Part shown: positions 1 through 7,771 of the stretch, piece by piece
Layout of the letters: the number at the start of each line of letters is the position of its first letter
Position numbering within the stretch: position 1 is the first letter of the stretch
Assembly: GCA_017651645.1 (NCBI GenBank)
Contig: JAGCCO010000006.1
Coordinates: 1-40,268, forward strand
Direction of reading: 5' to 3'
DNA: 40,268 nt
Source: Bacteroidales bacterium
GTDB lineage: Bacteria > Bacteroidota > Bacteroidia > Bacteroidales > F082
Made by a program: the position numbers and the translations under genes
Notes under the pieces: model-generated
What the model saw: the letters and a program-made list of their open reading frames with translations, nothing else
Databases searched by the model: none
Told to the model about the DNA's origin: nothing

Positions 1-103
1 GGCAGATGATGATGCCTGCGTGACGGGATAGCACCGCGTTGACTTGTGGCGCGGCTTCACGGTTTCCCACATAAATAAGGACTGAGCCTATTCTCCTTTC
101 CAT
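1..103 (-). CDS. TM1266-type iron-only hydrogenase system regulator, 5' end only
   Basis: Only the first 34 codons are inside the window; the gene runs off the left edge. The peptide begins MERRIGSVLIYVGNRE and continues with a VNAVLSRHAGIII segment. This matches my memory of the N-terminus of the small ACT-like TM1266 family, putative regulators found with [FeFe]-hydrogenase maturation genes. The start is supported by a GGAGG ribosome binding site on the minus strand at about 113-117. A Bacteroidota-type -7 box lies upstream at 204-211. The assignment rests on a short piece, and the hydrogenase context lies outside the window, so the function is inferred. Confidence 0.6.
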   Translation of the reverse strand, partial: MERRIGSVLIYVGNREAAPQVNAVLSRHAGIIIC

Positions 104-203
104 TTGAATGTCCTCCGGATCAGATGATTATGATTCCCGCAACGGCCTTGATGTCAACGCATTGTCTTCATCTCAGCGCGGTGCGGCTTTGATTTTGCGA
201 CTG

Positions 204-211
204 CAAAGATA
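204..211 (-). promoter_or_regulatory. Bacteroidota -7 box (TATCTTTG)
   Basis: On the minus strand this reads TATCTTTG, a full match to the Bacteroidota TAnnTTTG -7 element. It lies about 100 bases upstream of the partial TM1266-type gene. I see no good TTG at the usual 19-21 base spacing, so the call rests on the -7 box alone. Confidence 0.45.
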
Positions 212-245
212 GTGTTTTTCTTCTAACAGAAGATTAATCAACAAA

Positions 246-725
246 TTAATATTCTATTTTATCCTGCTTCTGCTCCCAAGCGCGGAAGGTCTTAAGGGCT
301 TCGTTGCGCAACAAGGGAATGGCTGGCACGACACGAGCCTCTTTGTGCTGTTCCAACTCCTTGTAAATGAAGTCATCAGCGAAGTCGATGTCGGCAGCGT
401 CTTTTTTAGTGTTGCCATAATAGATGCGGCTGATGTGTGCCCAATAGATGGCACCGAGGCACATCGGGCAAGGCTCGCAGGAGGTGTAAATCACGCAGTC
501 AGACAGGTCGAAGGTGCCCAGCTTGCGGCAGGCCTGACGGATGGTGTTCACCTCGGCATGAGCAGTGGGGTCGTTGTCGCGGGTCACACTGTTGGCGCTG
601 CCGGCGACGATTTCGCCATCCCTCACGATGACCGCCCCAAAGGGACCGCCTCCGTTCTTTACGCTTTCGTCAGCGAGGCGTATGGCCTCGCGCATAAAGG
701 TTTTATCTTGTTCAGTGATTTGCAT
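246..725 (-). CDS. guaD: Guanine deaminase (GuaD, CDA-fold)
   Basis: This 159-residue protein is predicted to hydrolyse guanine to xanthine and ammonia in purine salvage. It carries the zinc signature of the cytidine-deaminase fold: TAHAEVN (His ligand plus the catalytic Glu) and SCEPCPMCLGAIYWA (two Cys ligands). The line-up DPTAHAE, LYTSCEPCPMC-like spacing, ADDFIYKE-type segment and a terminal aromatic tail ending in EY resembles Bacillus GuaD rather than the tRNA deaminase TadA. The frame is open upstream to 782, but I chose the Met at 725 because GGAGG sits 9 bases before it (735-739, minus strand) and the upstream part overlaps the DUF2442 gene. It follows that gene with a 4-base gap, so the two are probably co-transcribed. 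Confidence 0.88.
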   Translation of the reverse strand: MQITEQDKTFMREAIRLADESVKNGGGPFGAVIVRDGEIVAGSANSVTRDNDPTAHAEVNTIRQACRKLGTFDLSDCVIYTSCEPCPMCLGAIYWAHISRIYYGNTKKDAADIDFADDFIYKELEQHKEARVVPAIPLLRNEALKTFRAWEQKQDKIEY

Positions 726-729
726 TTTG

Positions 730-963
730 TTAGGCCTCCACACCATGTTCAAAAAGATATTCAGGGGCAATATCAGCACCATTCGCCCAGAAAATGGTGT
801 GGTCTAAACCAAACTGGATGAAATTTTTCTTGTCACGCAAATCCGCAAAAGCAGGATAGACCAGCAACGGTGTCAAGTCGACCTTGCGACGTTGTCCATT
901 GCTGAAAGAGCAAAGCAAAGTGTACTCACCCAAGTATTCTACATCTGTGATAGTCAATATCAT
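730..963 (-). CDS. DUF2442 family protein
   Basis: This 77-residue protein contains the features I associate with DUF2442: an ITDVEYLGEYTLLCSFSNG start, then RKVDLTPLL and a FIQFGLDHTIFWANGADIAPEYLFE C-terminal half. Its biochemical role is not known. It lies 1 base downstream of the DUF4160 gene, and members of these two families commonly occur as adjacent small genes, sometimes annotated as a possible toxin-antitoxin-like pair. It precedes guaD by 4 bases, and the ribosome binding site of guaD lies at its 3' end. I see no catalytic motif. Confidence 0.8.
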   Translation of the reverse strand: MILTITDVEYLGEYTLLCSFSNGQRRKVDLTPLLVYPAFADLRDKKNFIQFGLDHTIFWANGADIAPEYLFEHGVEA

Positions 964-964
964 A

Positions 965-1213
965 TTATCTGATTTTTTTGATTGTTTCTCCTCTTTGGGC
1001 TTTATCCCATAACTCCATCAATTCATCCTCATGTTCATCCATGAATTGGTTGATAATGGCAACCGTTTTTGAGCGCGCCACACCTTCAATGACACGATTC
1101 TTGATGTTTATCGAAAAGTCATCAGTTCCACTCCGTACATGGATATGAGGTGGATTATGGTCAAATGCATAAATGTAGATAAGGATGCCTTGTATGACGA
1201 ATATGGAGCCCAT
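965..1213 (-). CDS. DUF4160 family protein
   Basis: This 82-residue protein has the DUF4160 hallmark FDHNPPHIHVR (a His-rich PPHIHV motif after a short beta-rich N-terminus), followed by an acidic helical C-terminus (FMDEHEDELMELWDKAQRGE). Its function is unestablished. It is the first gene of a tight three-gene unit with DUF2442 and guaD. A -7 box lies about 20 bases upstream of the start, so the transcript would have a very short leader. A toxin-antitoxin-like role has been suggested for such pairs, but nothing in the sequence proves it. Confidence 0.8.
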   Translation of the reverse strand: MGSIFVIQGILIYIYAFDHNPPHIHVRSGTDDFSINIKNRVIEGVARSKTVAIINQFMDEHEDELMELWDKAQRGETIKKIR

Positions 1214-1233
1214 AATACTATATTTTCTGAATG

Positions 1234-1241
1234 CAAAAATA
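1234..1241 (-). promoter_or_regulatory. -7 box (TATTTTTG) for the DUF4160-DUF2442-guaD unit
   Basis: The minus strand reads TATTTTTG here, 20 bases before the DUF4160 start codon. It also lies just before the 3' end of the GH89 gene, so the unit has its own promoter. No clear -33 TTG is visible. Confidence 0.45.
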
Positions 1242-1245
1242 ACAA

Positions 1246-3474
1246 TTATTTCCTATACCTCGCCTCCAATTCAGCACGATACTTATCGGCAATCTCTTTC
1301 GCCAACGTAATCCCATCTCCCTCCGGCTCGGCGCTGAAGGTGCCGAGGCGCTCACGCCACCATTGACCTTCGTATTTGCAGATGCGCTCGTGATAGGCTT
1401 TCTCGTCGAAAGGCTGACCTGCTTCAATGGCAGCGTCCACATCTTTAAAGAACTCCTTCCAACGATAGGCATAATAGGTCGCGGTGAGACCTGCCCAAGC
1501 ACGGCTGGCGTATTCGTTGAGCAAGGCGTCTTCCTCACCCCAGGTAGTGATGATATTTCGGGCATTGCTCTCGAAGTAGTCTTTGTCTTCTTCGGTAGTT
1601 CCGATGGCTCTCGCGTCACGGATCCAACGACCCACGAGGAACGCACTCTCAGTAGCCAAAATCTTATCCGTATCATCAAGGATGTTGGTCATGGTCTTCT
1701 CGATTTGGTGTAATGTTTCGTAGTCACCTTCGCGGTAAGCTTTCACATAATCGGCATAGAGGTCGCTAAAATAATTGCCTAACAACTGCCTCGTAATGTT
1801 GACCGCATCGAAATGGCGTGTGCGGGTGTTACAATCAGCGGCGAGCAGTTCGTCCAAAGCATCCAACAAAGTGATATTGTTGTACTTATAAGTCGGTGCC
1901 ACATAATACTGGCGGTATTCGTTGATGGTACCCATGGTTGGCCTTTGGTTGATGCGGACAGTCTGTCCGGGCGATGACACCTTATTATATACGCTGTCGG
2001 CGAGCAAGGTCCAAGCCGCTCTCATGTTCGGTTCTTCCTTGCCAGCGCGTTGGTCGGCGAGACGCAACACCCAAGCGTCCACATCCTTGGTAAGCGGGTT
2101 GTCCCAAGCCTTCTCGAAGACGTATTCATACATAAATGGGTTGCAGTCGAAGCCCTCCAAAGTGGAACCGATGCCGACGAAGTTGTCGCCACCCTTGTCG
2201 AAGGCACGCTCAATGCGCACATTCACCGTGTCAAGGTTACCAGCCAGCATGGAGTTGCCACCAAAATTGCCGAGGTAGCACCAGATGTACGGCACGCCAT
2301 AGTAAGCATTGGTGCGTTCCCAAACAGGTTGTCTCTCGCAGTAATAATCAAGCATGATGTGTCTGTCTATCGGCATGGAGGTGATGTAGGCCTCGATGCG
2401 GTTGTCGACTTCCCAATATTGGCGCTCGTTCCAGAACAGCCATGCCATCTCAAGCCATCTGGCTTCGGGGTCGGCGGCTTCGAGGGATTCATAGACCTGA
2501 CGGCTCACACGGCTGAGGTATTCTGGTTCCCAACTCGGTGGAATGAGTTCGTTGAAGATGTCAATGCCATAGATATGGTCGGTACCATAGAACTCGGTTT
2601 GCTTGTCAATGAACTTTTTCTGAATCTCAGTGTACAACGGATCGAGCGGGTCAAGGAACTTGCACCAGCAAATGCTGTCGAAGCCTGCCCAGTCGCCCAA
2701 GGAGGCTAAAGGTGCGTCAGGATAGAGTCTCGTGATGCAAGGCGGCACATGGCCAGCAAAGCCAGGCAGCACAGGTTTCATGTTCAATTCACGCTCGCGA
2801 GCCACAATCTGTTTTTGCAGTTCCTTTTGGTTCTCAAGCCACGACATAGGCAGCGGTCCACCCCAGCGGTCGATGTTCTGCATACGGTGCCACGGCAGGT
2901 GGGCCGGACCCGTGAAGTAGCTGCGGATCTCTTCATCAGTGAGGCCCAAGTCGCTCCACACCTCATACCATACACTCTCCTGACCCGTGATGGCCAAGGG
3001 TAGGTTAATGCCGTTAAGCGCCATCCAGTCGATGAAATGCTCCCATTCCGACCAGTTCCACCATGGCAAGGTGTAGCCAAAGGTGCAGTAGTTGAGGAAA
3101 AAACGGTCGGGCACGCGGGCACTCAAGCTGACCTTCTCAGGCACCGCTGGCATCGTGGTGGGAATTTGCAAAGATTCCTCTTTAAACCAAGAATACTGTG
3201 CCATGCAGTAATATTTCAGATAATGGTTCAAACCTACAGCCATGCTGTTGGCATTGTTCCCTCGGATGACGAGGTTTTTGCCTTTCGTTTCGATCTCGAA
3301 TCGGTCGACTGTGTCGTTTTCCAGCCGTTCGAGGACGATGTTTTTGGAATACTCAGGCACAACGCGGTTCACCAATCCGCGCATAGCAATGACTTCAGGG
3401 TCGGTCTCGGCCTTCTTGGTGCAGGAAAAGCACAACACGAGACCCAACAAGGTGATGAGGTAGAGTTTCTTCAT
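1246..3474 (-). CDS. Alpha-N-acetylglucosaminidase lipoprotein (GH89, NAGLU family)
   Basis: This 742-residue protein is predicted to release terminal alpha-linked N-acetylglucosamine, as found in heparan sulfate and gastric-type mucin glycans. It has a lipoprotein signal with lipobox LCFSC (Cys18), so it is probably anchored in the periplasm or at the surface. Family landmarks are the NYCTFGYTLPWWNWSEWEHFIDWMALNGIN block (about 128-157), GIDIFNELIPPSW with candidate catalytic Glu309, and GIGSTLEGFDCNP with candidate catalytic Glu440. These align with the two catalytic glutamates known in human NAGLU and in clostridial GH89. The Met at 3474 was chosen over the upstream one (3516) because it starts the signal peptide, and the longer start lies upstream of the promoter's -7 box. 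It stands alone, without a SusCD pair. Confidence 0.92.
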   Translation of the reverse strand: MKKLYLITLLGLVLCFSCTKKAETDPEVIAMRGLVNRVVPEYSKNIVLERLENDTVDRFEIETKGKNLVIRGNNANSMAVGLNHYLKYYCMAQYSWFKEESLQIPTTMPAVPEKVSLSARVPDRFFLNYCTFGYTLPWWNWSEWEHFIDWMALNGINLPLAITGQESVWYEVWSDLGLTDEEIRSYFTGPAHLPWHRMQNIDRWGGPLPMSWLENQKELQKQIVARERELNMKPVLPGFAGHVPPCITRLYPDAPLASLGDWAGFDSICWCKFLDPLDPLYTEIQKKFIDKQTEFYGTDHIYGIDIFNELIPPSWEPEYLSRVSRQVYESLEAADPEARWLEMAWLFWNERQYWEVDNRIEAYITSMPIDRHIMLDYYCERQPVWERTNAYYGVPYIWCYLGNFGGNSMLAGNLDTVNVRIERAFDKGGDNFVGIGSTLEGFDCNPFMYEYVFEKAWDNPLTKDVDAWVLRLADQRAGKEEPNMRAAWTLLADSVYNKVSSPGQTVRINQRPTMGTINEYRQYYVAPTYKYNNITLLDALDELLAADCNTRTRHFDAVNITRQLLGNYFSDLYADYVKAYREGDYETLHQIEKTMTNILDDTDKILATESAFLVGRWIRDARAIGTTEEDKDYFESNARNIITTWGEEDALLNEYASRAWAGLTATYYAYRWKEFFKDVDAAIEAGQPFDEKAYHERICKYEGQWWRERLGTFSAEPEGDGITLAKEIADKYRAELEARYRK

Positions 3475-3494
3475 TGGATCATGATTTTGTTTGG

Positions 3495-3536
3495 GGCAAA
3501 AATAGGCTTTTTTCATTAAGTTTCCCTATTTTTGCC
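3495..3536. promoter_or_regulatory. Divergent promoter pair in a perfect 12-bp inverted repeat
   Basis: Two identical 12-base arms face each other: GGCAAAAATAGG at 3495-3506 and CCTATTTTTGCC at 3525-3536, separated by 18 bases. Each arm contains a TATTTTTG -7 box pointing outward (3497-3504 on the minus strand for the GH89 gene; 3527-3534 on the plus strand for the DUF1566-like lipoprotein). Both start codons follow within about 25 bases, so both leaders are very short. Confidence 0.6.
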
Positions 3537-3550
3537 AAAATTTCATTAAA

Positions 3551-4180
3551 ATGAAAAAGACCGTTTTTCTCTTTTTTGCTTTGAGTTTCATCGCTTCATC
3601 TTGTAAAGAGCCAGAAACACCTCAAGGAATCGAGCCGCATATACCTTATCAACCCACTTACGAAATCGGTGACCTTTATCGTAATGACACTTTAGAAGGC
3701 GTAGTTTTTTACACATATGGAGCTTATAACGGATTGATGGTCAGCCTTGAAGAGACAAAACTGCCTTGGTGCGACTCAGCCCACATCGTCAGCGAGACGG
3801 GAGCCACCAACCCTTACGACGGCTGGAACAACACCAACATAGTGACAGCCAACTACGACCTCTTTTATTTCCCCACGATTGACTGGAGCTATCAAAGAAA
3901 CACTTGGCATCATATTCATTATCCCCATAGACTGATTAGCAACAAACAATGGTATGTGCCATCAAGCACAGAGATGCGTTATCTGCTAATGAACCAAGCG
4001 GTGGTGAACGCCACCCTCGATTCGTTGGGCTATCCGACTCTAGAAGACAAAATCTACTGGTCAAGTACAGAGACGGGCACACGAGGTGCCGCAGCCGTTC
4101 AAATTAAAGACGGAAAAATCGTTATCAGCGATTCATTAAAGACGTTGAAATTCTATGTAAGAGCAATAAAAGCTTATTGA
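3551..4180 (+). CDS. DUF1566-like surface lipoprotein
   Basis: This 209-residue protein starts with a lipoprotein signal (lipobox IASSC, Cys18). Its C-terminal half has the pattern of DUF1566 / FISUMP-type domains of Bacteroidota and Fibrobacter: QWYVPSSTEMRYLL (about 136-149), YWSSTE (about 171-176) and the closing FYVRAIKAY. These domains have a C-type-lectin-like fold, and their ligands are mostly unknown. The gene is divergent from the GH89 lipoprotein and shares a palindromic promoter region with it, which suggests joint control. It converges on the DUF1846 gene with only 1 base between the stop codons and no terminator. Confidence 0.65.
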   Translation: MKKTVFLFFALSFIASSCKEPETPQGIEPHIPYQPTYEIGDLYRNDTLEGVVFYTYGAYNGLMVSLEETKLPWCDSAHIVSETGATNPYDGWNNTNIVTANYDLFYFPTIDWSYQRNTWHHIHYPHRLISNKQWYVPSSTEMRYLLMNQAVVNATLDSLGYPTLEDKIYWSSTETGTRGAAAVQIKDGKIVISDSLKTLKFYVRAIKAY

Positions 4181-4181
4181 A

Positions 4182-5657
4182 TTACTTTTTTGCCACAGGG
4201 TCGCAAGTCAAACCTATACCAAGTTTCTTGAAGATTTTTTGGTCCACTTCGCTGAGCATAACCGTGCTATGCACTTGACAGCCTTTGAGTTGTGGCAGGC
4301 ATTCCAAGGCTTTCTTGCAATTCTCGTCCCATAGGCTGAGCATCGAGATGGCCACAAGCACTTCATCGGTATGCAGACGTGGGTTGTTACCATGCAGGAA
4401 ATTGACCTTGGTTTTCTGAATAGGTTCAATCATCGCTTGCGGAATGAGTTTCACCTCATGCGGTATCCCTGCTATATGTTTGGTGGCATTAAGAATCAAT
4501 GCGGCGCTGGGACCCAACAGATCGCTGGTATGCGCCGTGATGATGGTACCGTCTTCCAACTCGATAGCGGCAGCCGAAGCACCTTCTTGCTCCTTGCGTT
4601 GTTTGGCGGCGATGGTGGTCTTGCGGTCAGCTGTGGTGATTTTGGCCTGCTTCATCAATAAGGCAATTTTATTTACCTCATTTTCAGTACCTTTACCTTT
4701 TGCCAAGTCGCAAAGTGCAGTATAATAGCGACGGATGATCTCTTGTTTTGATGCCTCACAGCAAACTGCATCGTCACTGAGGCAGTAGCCCACCATGTTG
4801 ACGCCCATGTCGGTCGGCGATTTATAAGGATTCTCACCGTAGATGCTCTCGAAGATGGCATTCAGCACAGGGAAGATTTCTATGTCACGGTTGTAGTTGA
4901 CCGCCGTCTTGCCGTATGCCTCCAGATGGAACGGGTCTATCATGTTGACGTCGCTGAGGTCGGCGGTGGCGGCTTCGTAAGCCACATTGACAGGATGCTT
5001 CAGTGGCAGGTTCCACACGGGGAAAGTCTCAAACTTGGAGTAGCCCGCCTTAATGCCGCGCTTGTTCTCGTGGTAGAGTTGGCTGAGGCACACGGCCATC
5101 TTGCCGCTGCCAGGTCCTGGGGCGGTAATCACCACCAACGGGCGCGTGGTCTCCACATAGTCGTTGCGGCCAAAGCCTTCCTCCGAGTCGATGAGGGCCA
5201 CGTTGTTGGGATAGCCTTCGATGATACGATGATAATAGACCTTGATGCCCATGCGTTCGAGGCGTTGGCGGTAGGCATCGGTGCTGGCCTGGCCGTTGTA
5301 GTGGGTGACCACCACCGAACTCACCATGAAACCACGGCTCATGAACTCCTCGCGGAGACGCAGCACGTCCACGTCATAGGTGATGCCGAGGTCGCCGCGC
5401 ACCTTGTTCTTCTCGATGTCGACGGCGCTGATGACGATGATGATTTCGGCCACATCGATGAGTTGTGAAAGCATCTTCAACTTACTGTCGGGCTGGAAGC
5501 CTGGCAACACGCGGCTGGCGTGGAAGTCGTCGAAGAGTTTGCCGCCAAATTCGAGATAAAGTTTATCGCCAAATTGGGCGATGCGCTCTTTGATGTGTTC
5601 TGACTGGATTTTGAGGTATTTCTCGTTGTCGAACCCGTATTTTGCTGCTCGTTTCAT
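4182..5657 (-). CDS. DUF1846 family protein
   Basis: This 491-residue protein matches DUF1846 (UPF0371) over its full length. It starts GFDNEKYLKIQSEHIKERI, followed by the conserved LYLEFGGKLFDDFHASRVLPGF block. A glycine-rich ITAPGPGSGK loop at about 178-186 looks like a nucleotide-binding P-loop variant. The C-terminal part contains HTSDLLGPSAALILNATKHIAGI. The family has solved structures but no agreed enzymatic role that I know of. There is no signal peptide, so it is probably cytosolic. A -7 box lies 30 bases upstream (5687-5694). Confidence 0.85.
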   Translation of the reverse strand: MKRAAKYGFDNEKYLKIQSEHIKERIAQFGDKLYLEFGGKLFDDFHASRVLPGFQPDSKLKMLSQLIDVAEIIIVISAVDIEKNKVRGDLGITYDVDVLRLREEFMSRGFMVSSVVVTHYNGQASTDAYRQRLERMGIKVYYHRIIEGYPNNVALIDSEEGFGRNDYVETTRPLVVITAPGPGSGKMAVCLSQLYHENKRGIKAGYSKFETFPVWNLPLKHPVNVAYEAATADLSDVNMIDPFHLEAYGKTAVNYNRDIEIFPVLNAIFESIYGENPYKSPTDMGVNMVGYCLSDDAVCCEASKQEIIRRYYTALCDLAKGKGTENEVNKIALLMKQAKITTADRKTTIAAKQRKEQEGASAAAIELEDGTIITAHTSDLLGPSAALILNATKHIAGIPHEVKLIPQAMIEPIQKTKVNFLHGNNPRLHTDEVLVAISMLSLWDENCKKALECLPQLKGCQVHSTVMLSEVDQKIFKKLGIGLTCDPVAKK

Positions 5658-5686
5658 AGTGCTTAAAAAAAGATAAATACGGGATG

Positions 5687-5694
5687 CAAAGATA
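5687..5694 (-). promoter_or_regulatory. -7 box (TATCTTTG) for the DUF1846 gene
   Basis: The minus strand reads TATCTTTG 30 bases before the DUF1846 start codon. No TTG is seen at the standard distance. Confidence 0.45.
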
Positions 5695-5734
5695 CATTAA
5701 ATTGGAATAAGGACAGATGAAAAAAACATTTTTA

Positions 5735-5764
5735 TTGGTGAATATGAAAAAAATAGTACTTTTG
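5735..5764 (+). promoter_or_regulatory. Promoter: TTG-N19-TACTTTTG
   Basis: TTG at 5735-5737 and TACTTTTG at 5757-5764 are 19 bases apart, matching the Bacteroidota -33/-7 arrangement. The downstream start codon is at 5803. Confidence 0.6.
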
Positions 5765-5802
5765 TCACGAGAAACAGTTATATTAAACAAAAACATAAAG
5801 CG

Positions 5803-6258
5803 ATGAAAAAAGTATTATTTATTGTTTTGCTCTGCATCTTTACTATCCAATTGTCCGCTCAGCAGCGTGTCCCAAGTGAAAAGAAAATGTCCATCGCCGC
5901 AGGTGTACTCCAAGGTGGAGGCGGTCTTGTTGGTGTTGACTGGGAATTATTGCTCGCCGACCATCTAAGTGCTCAGGTTGGCGCTGGATTGTTCAGTTTT
6001 GGAGGTGGCATTAGTTACCATTTCAAGCCATACATCAATAGTTCCATGATTTCTGTGCTATTTTGGCACCAAGGCTTCGGCGAAAAATACATGCAGACCG
6101 TAGTTGGCCCTGTGTTTACTTATAGAGCTCCCAAAGTTTTCCAATGCCAGATTGGTGTTGGGTATAGACTATTTGGAGGTGTTAATCTTCCGCAAGAATA
6201 CTGGAATGTTCCCGTTATGCTTATGTACAGCATCGGTGTCTATTTCCCTTTATACTAA
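5803..6258 (+). CDS. Small predicted outer-membrane protein
   Basis: This 151-residue protein has a clear signal peptide (MKKVLFIVLLCIFTIQLSAQ, cut after about residue 20). The rest alternates polar and hydrophobic residues with Gly- and aromatic-rich strands and ends in GVYFPLY, consistent with a small beta-barrel or secreted beta protein. I recognise no family. It has its own promoter and ends at a terminator shared with glyA, so it is monocistronic. The plus and minus genes here are convergent. Confidence 0.7.
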   Translation: MKKVLFIVLLCIFTIQLSAQQRVPSEKKMSIAAGVLQGGGGLVGVDWELLLADHLSAQVGAGLFSFGGGISYHFKPYINSSMISVLFWHQGFGEKYMQTVVGPVFTYRAPKVFQCQIGVGYRLFGGVNLPQEYWNVPVMLMYSIGVYFPLY

Positions 6259-6281
6259 GTGTGAACAAACGTATCCAAACG

Positions 6282-6313
6282 AAAAAAGGTCGCCCATACG
6301 AGCGACCTTTTTC
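6282..6313. terminator. Bidirectional intrinsic terminator
   Basis: Arms AAAAAAGGTCGC (6282-6293) and GCGACCTTTTT (6302-6312) form a GC hairpin flanked by an A run and a T run, so it can work in both directions. It separates the convergent small outer-membrane protein gene and glyA. Confidence 0.8.
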
Positions 6314-6330
6314 GTTTTCGCGATAAAGGT

Positions 6331-7629
6331 TTACCAAGCAAAGAGCGGGTAGTCCTTCATCAGCTTGTTGACCTCGGCGCGGACGGCGTTAATCTTGGCC
6401 TCCGAAGCGGTCTTGGTCTCAGGATTGATGTCGCTGATGACGTCGTCGATCATGTCGACGATGACAGCCATCTTGTCTTGTTTCAGGCCACGGGTGGTGA
6501 TGGCGGGCGTACCGACACGCAGACCAGAGGTCAGGAAAGGCGAGCGGGTGTCGAAGGGCACCATGTTCTTGTTGACAGTGATGTCGGCAAGCACGAGGGT
6601 GTTCTCCACCATCTTACCAGTGATTTGCGGGAACTTGCCACGGAGATCGATGAGCATCGAGTGGTTGTCGGTACCGCCACTGATGACATCGTAGCCCTTA
6701 TCCATGAAAGCTCTGGCCATAAAGGCAGCGTTCTTTCTCACTTGCTGGATGTACTCCATGTACTCGTCAGTGAGGGCTTCGCCGAAGGCAACAGCCTTGG
6801 AGGCGATGACATGCTCCAGAGGACCACCTTGGATGCCCGGGAACACAGCGCTGTTGATCAAAGCGGACATCATCTTCGTCTCGCCCTTCGGGGTCTTGCG
6901 GCCACGCGGGTCTTCGAAGTCATGACGAAGGAGGATCATGCCGCCACGGGGACCACGGAGGGTCTTGTGGGTCGTGGTGGTGATGATGTGGCAGTATTCC
7001 AGCGGGTCGTTCAACAGGCCCTTAGCGATGAGGCCAGCGGGGTGGCTGATGTCGGCCATGAGGACGGCACCCACCTTGTCGGCGATTTCACGCATGCGCT
7101 TGTAGTCCCAGTCGCGGCTGTAGGCCGAAGCACCAGCGACGATGAGGCGGGGCTTGCATTCGAGGGCAATCTTCTCCATCTCGTCGTAGTCGACGCGGCC
7201 AGTTTCCTTGGCCACATGGTAGGCGACGGGCTTATAGAGCATACCCGAAGCGTTGACCGGGCTGCCGTGTGAAAGGTGGCCACCGTGCGAGAGGTCGAGA
7301 CCCATGAAGGTATCGCCGGGTTCAAGCAAAGCTTGCATCACAGCCATGTTAGCCTGTGCGCCCGAATGGGGCTGCACGTTGGCGAAGGTGGCGTTGAACA
7401 ACTGGCAGGCGCGGTCAATGGCGATTTGCTCGCTCTGGTCGACGATTTGGCAGCCGCCGTAATAACGCTTGCCGGGATAACCCTCGGCGTATTTGTTGGT
7501 CATGACAGAACCCATGGCCTCCAGAACTTGCTCACTGACAAAGTTTTCTGAAGCGATGAGTTCGATTCCGTGCATCTGACGCTCTTTCTCTTGGCGAATC
7601 AGATCAAAGATTTTTTCGTCTCTTTTCAT
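6331..7629 (-). CDS. glyA: Serine hydroxymethyltransferase
   Basis: This 432-residue PLP enzyme interconverts serine plus tetrahydrofolate and glycine plus methylene-tetrahydrofolate, feeding one-carbon metabolism. Landmarks are [11 protein letters not shown] (about 22-32), [16 protein letters not shown] (45-60), [11 protein letters not shown] (84-94), the [10 protein letters not shown] block with the PLP-ring Asp193, and [14 protein letters not shown] with the PLP Lys222. The length matches bacterial GlyA (about 420-430). The Met at 7629 was chosen; the 12 residues upstream to 7665 are not part of the family. Confidence 0.97.
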   Translation of the reverse strand: MKRDEKIFDLIRQEKERQMHGIELIASENFVSEQVLEAMGSVMTNKYAEGYPGKRYYGGCQIVDQSEQIAIDRACQLFNATFANVQPHSGAQANMAVMQALLEPGDTFMGLDLSHGGHLSHGSPVNASGMLYKPVAYHVAKETGRVDYDEMEKIALECKPRLIVAGASAYSRDWDYKRMREIADKVGAVLMADISHPAGLIAKGLLNDPLEYCHIITTTTHKTLRGPRGGMILLRHDFEDPRGRKTPKGETKMMSALINSAVFPGIQGGPLEHVIASKAVAFGEALTDEYMEYIQQVRKNAAFMARAFMDKGYDVISGGTDNHSMLIDLRGKFPQITGKMVENTLVLADITVNKNMVPFDTRSPFLTSGLRVGTPAITTRGLKQDKMAVIVDMIDDVISDINPETKTASEAKINAVRAEVNKLMKDYPLFAW

Positions 7630-7706
7630 GAATATCGTGTTTAGTTGATTTGAAATTTGCTGCAAAGTTGCGAATTTTTTTGAAGTAATGAAAAAAATAT
7701 GGGGTT

Positions 7707-7751
7707 TATTTTTGCCAACATGCTATTATTCCTAAAAATGGCCTATTTTTG
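7707..7751 (+). promoter_or_regulatory. Two tandem -7 boxes upstream of the ATP-grasp gene
   Basis: TATTTTTG occurs at 7707-7714 and again at 7744-7751, each followed by GCCA. The second is 20 bases before the start codon at 7772. Neither has a good TTG at 19-21 bases. The duplication suggests either two start sites or one relic. Confidence 0.4.
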
Positions 7752-7771
7752 CCACAACAAACAATCATCGT

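Noticed and set aside
6478..7272. A 264-codon plus-strand open frame
   Set aside because: It is antisense to glyA, whose identity is certain, and shows no family features.
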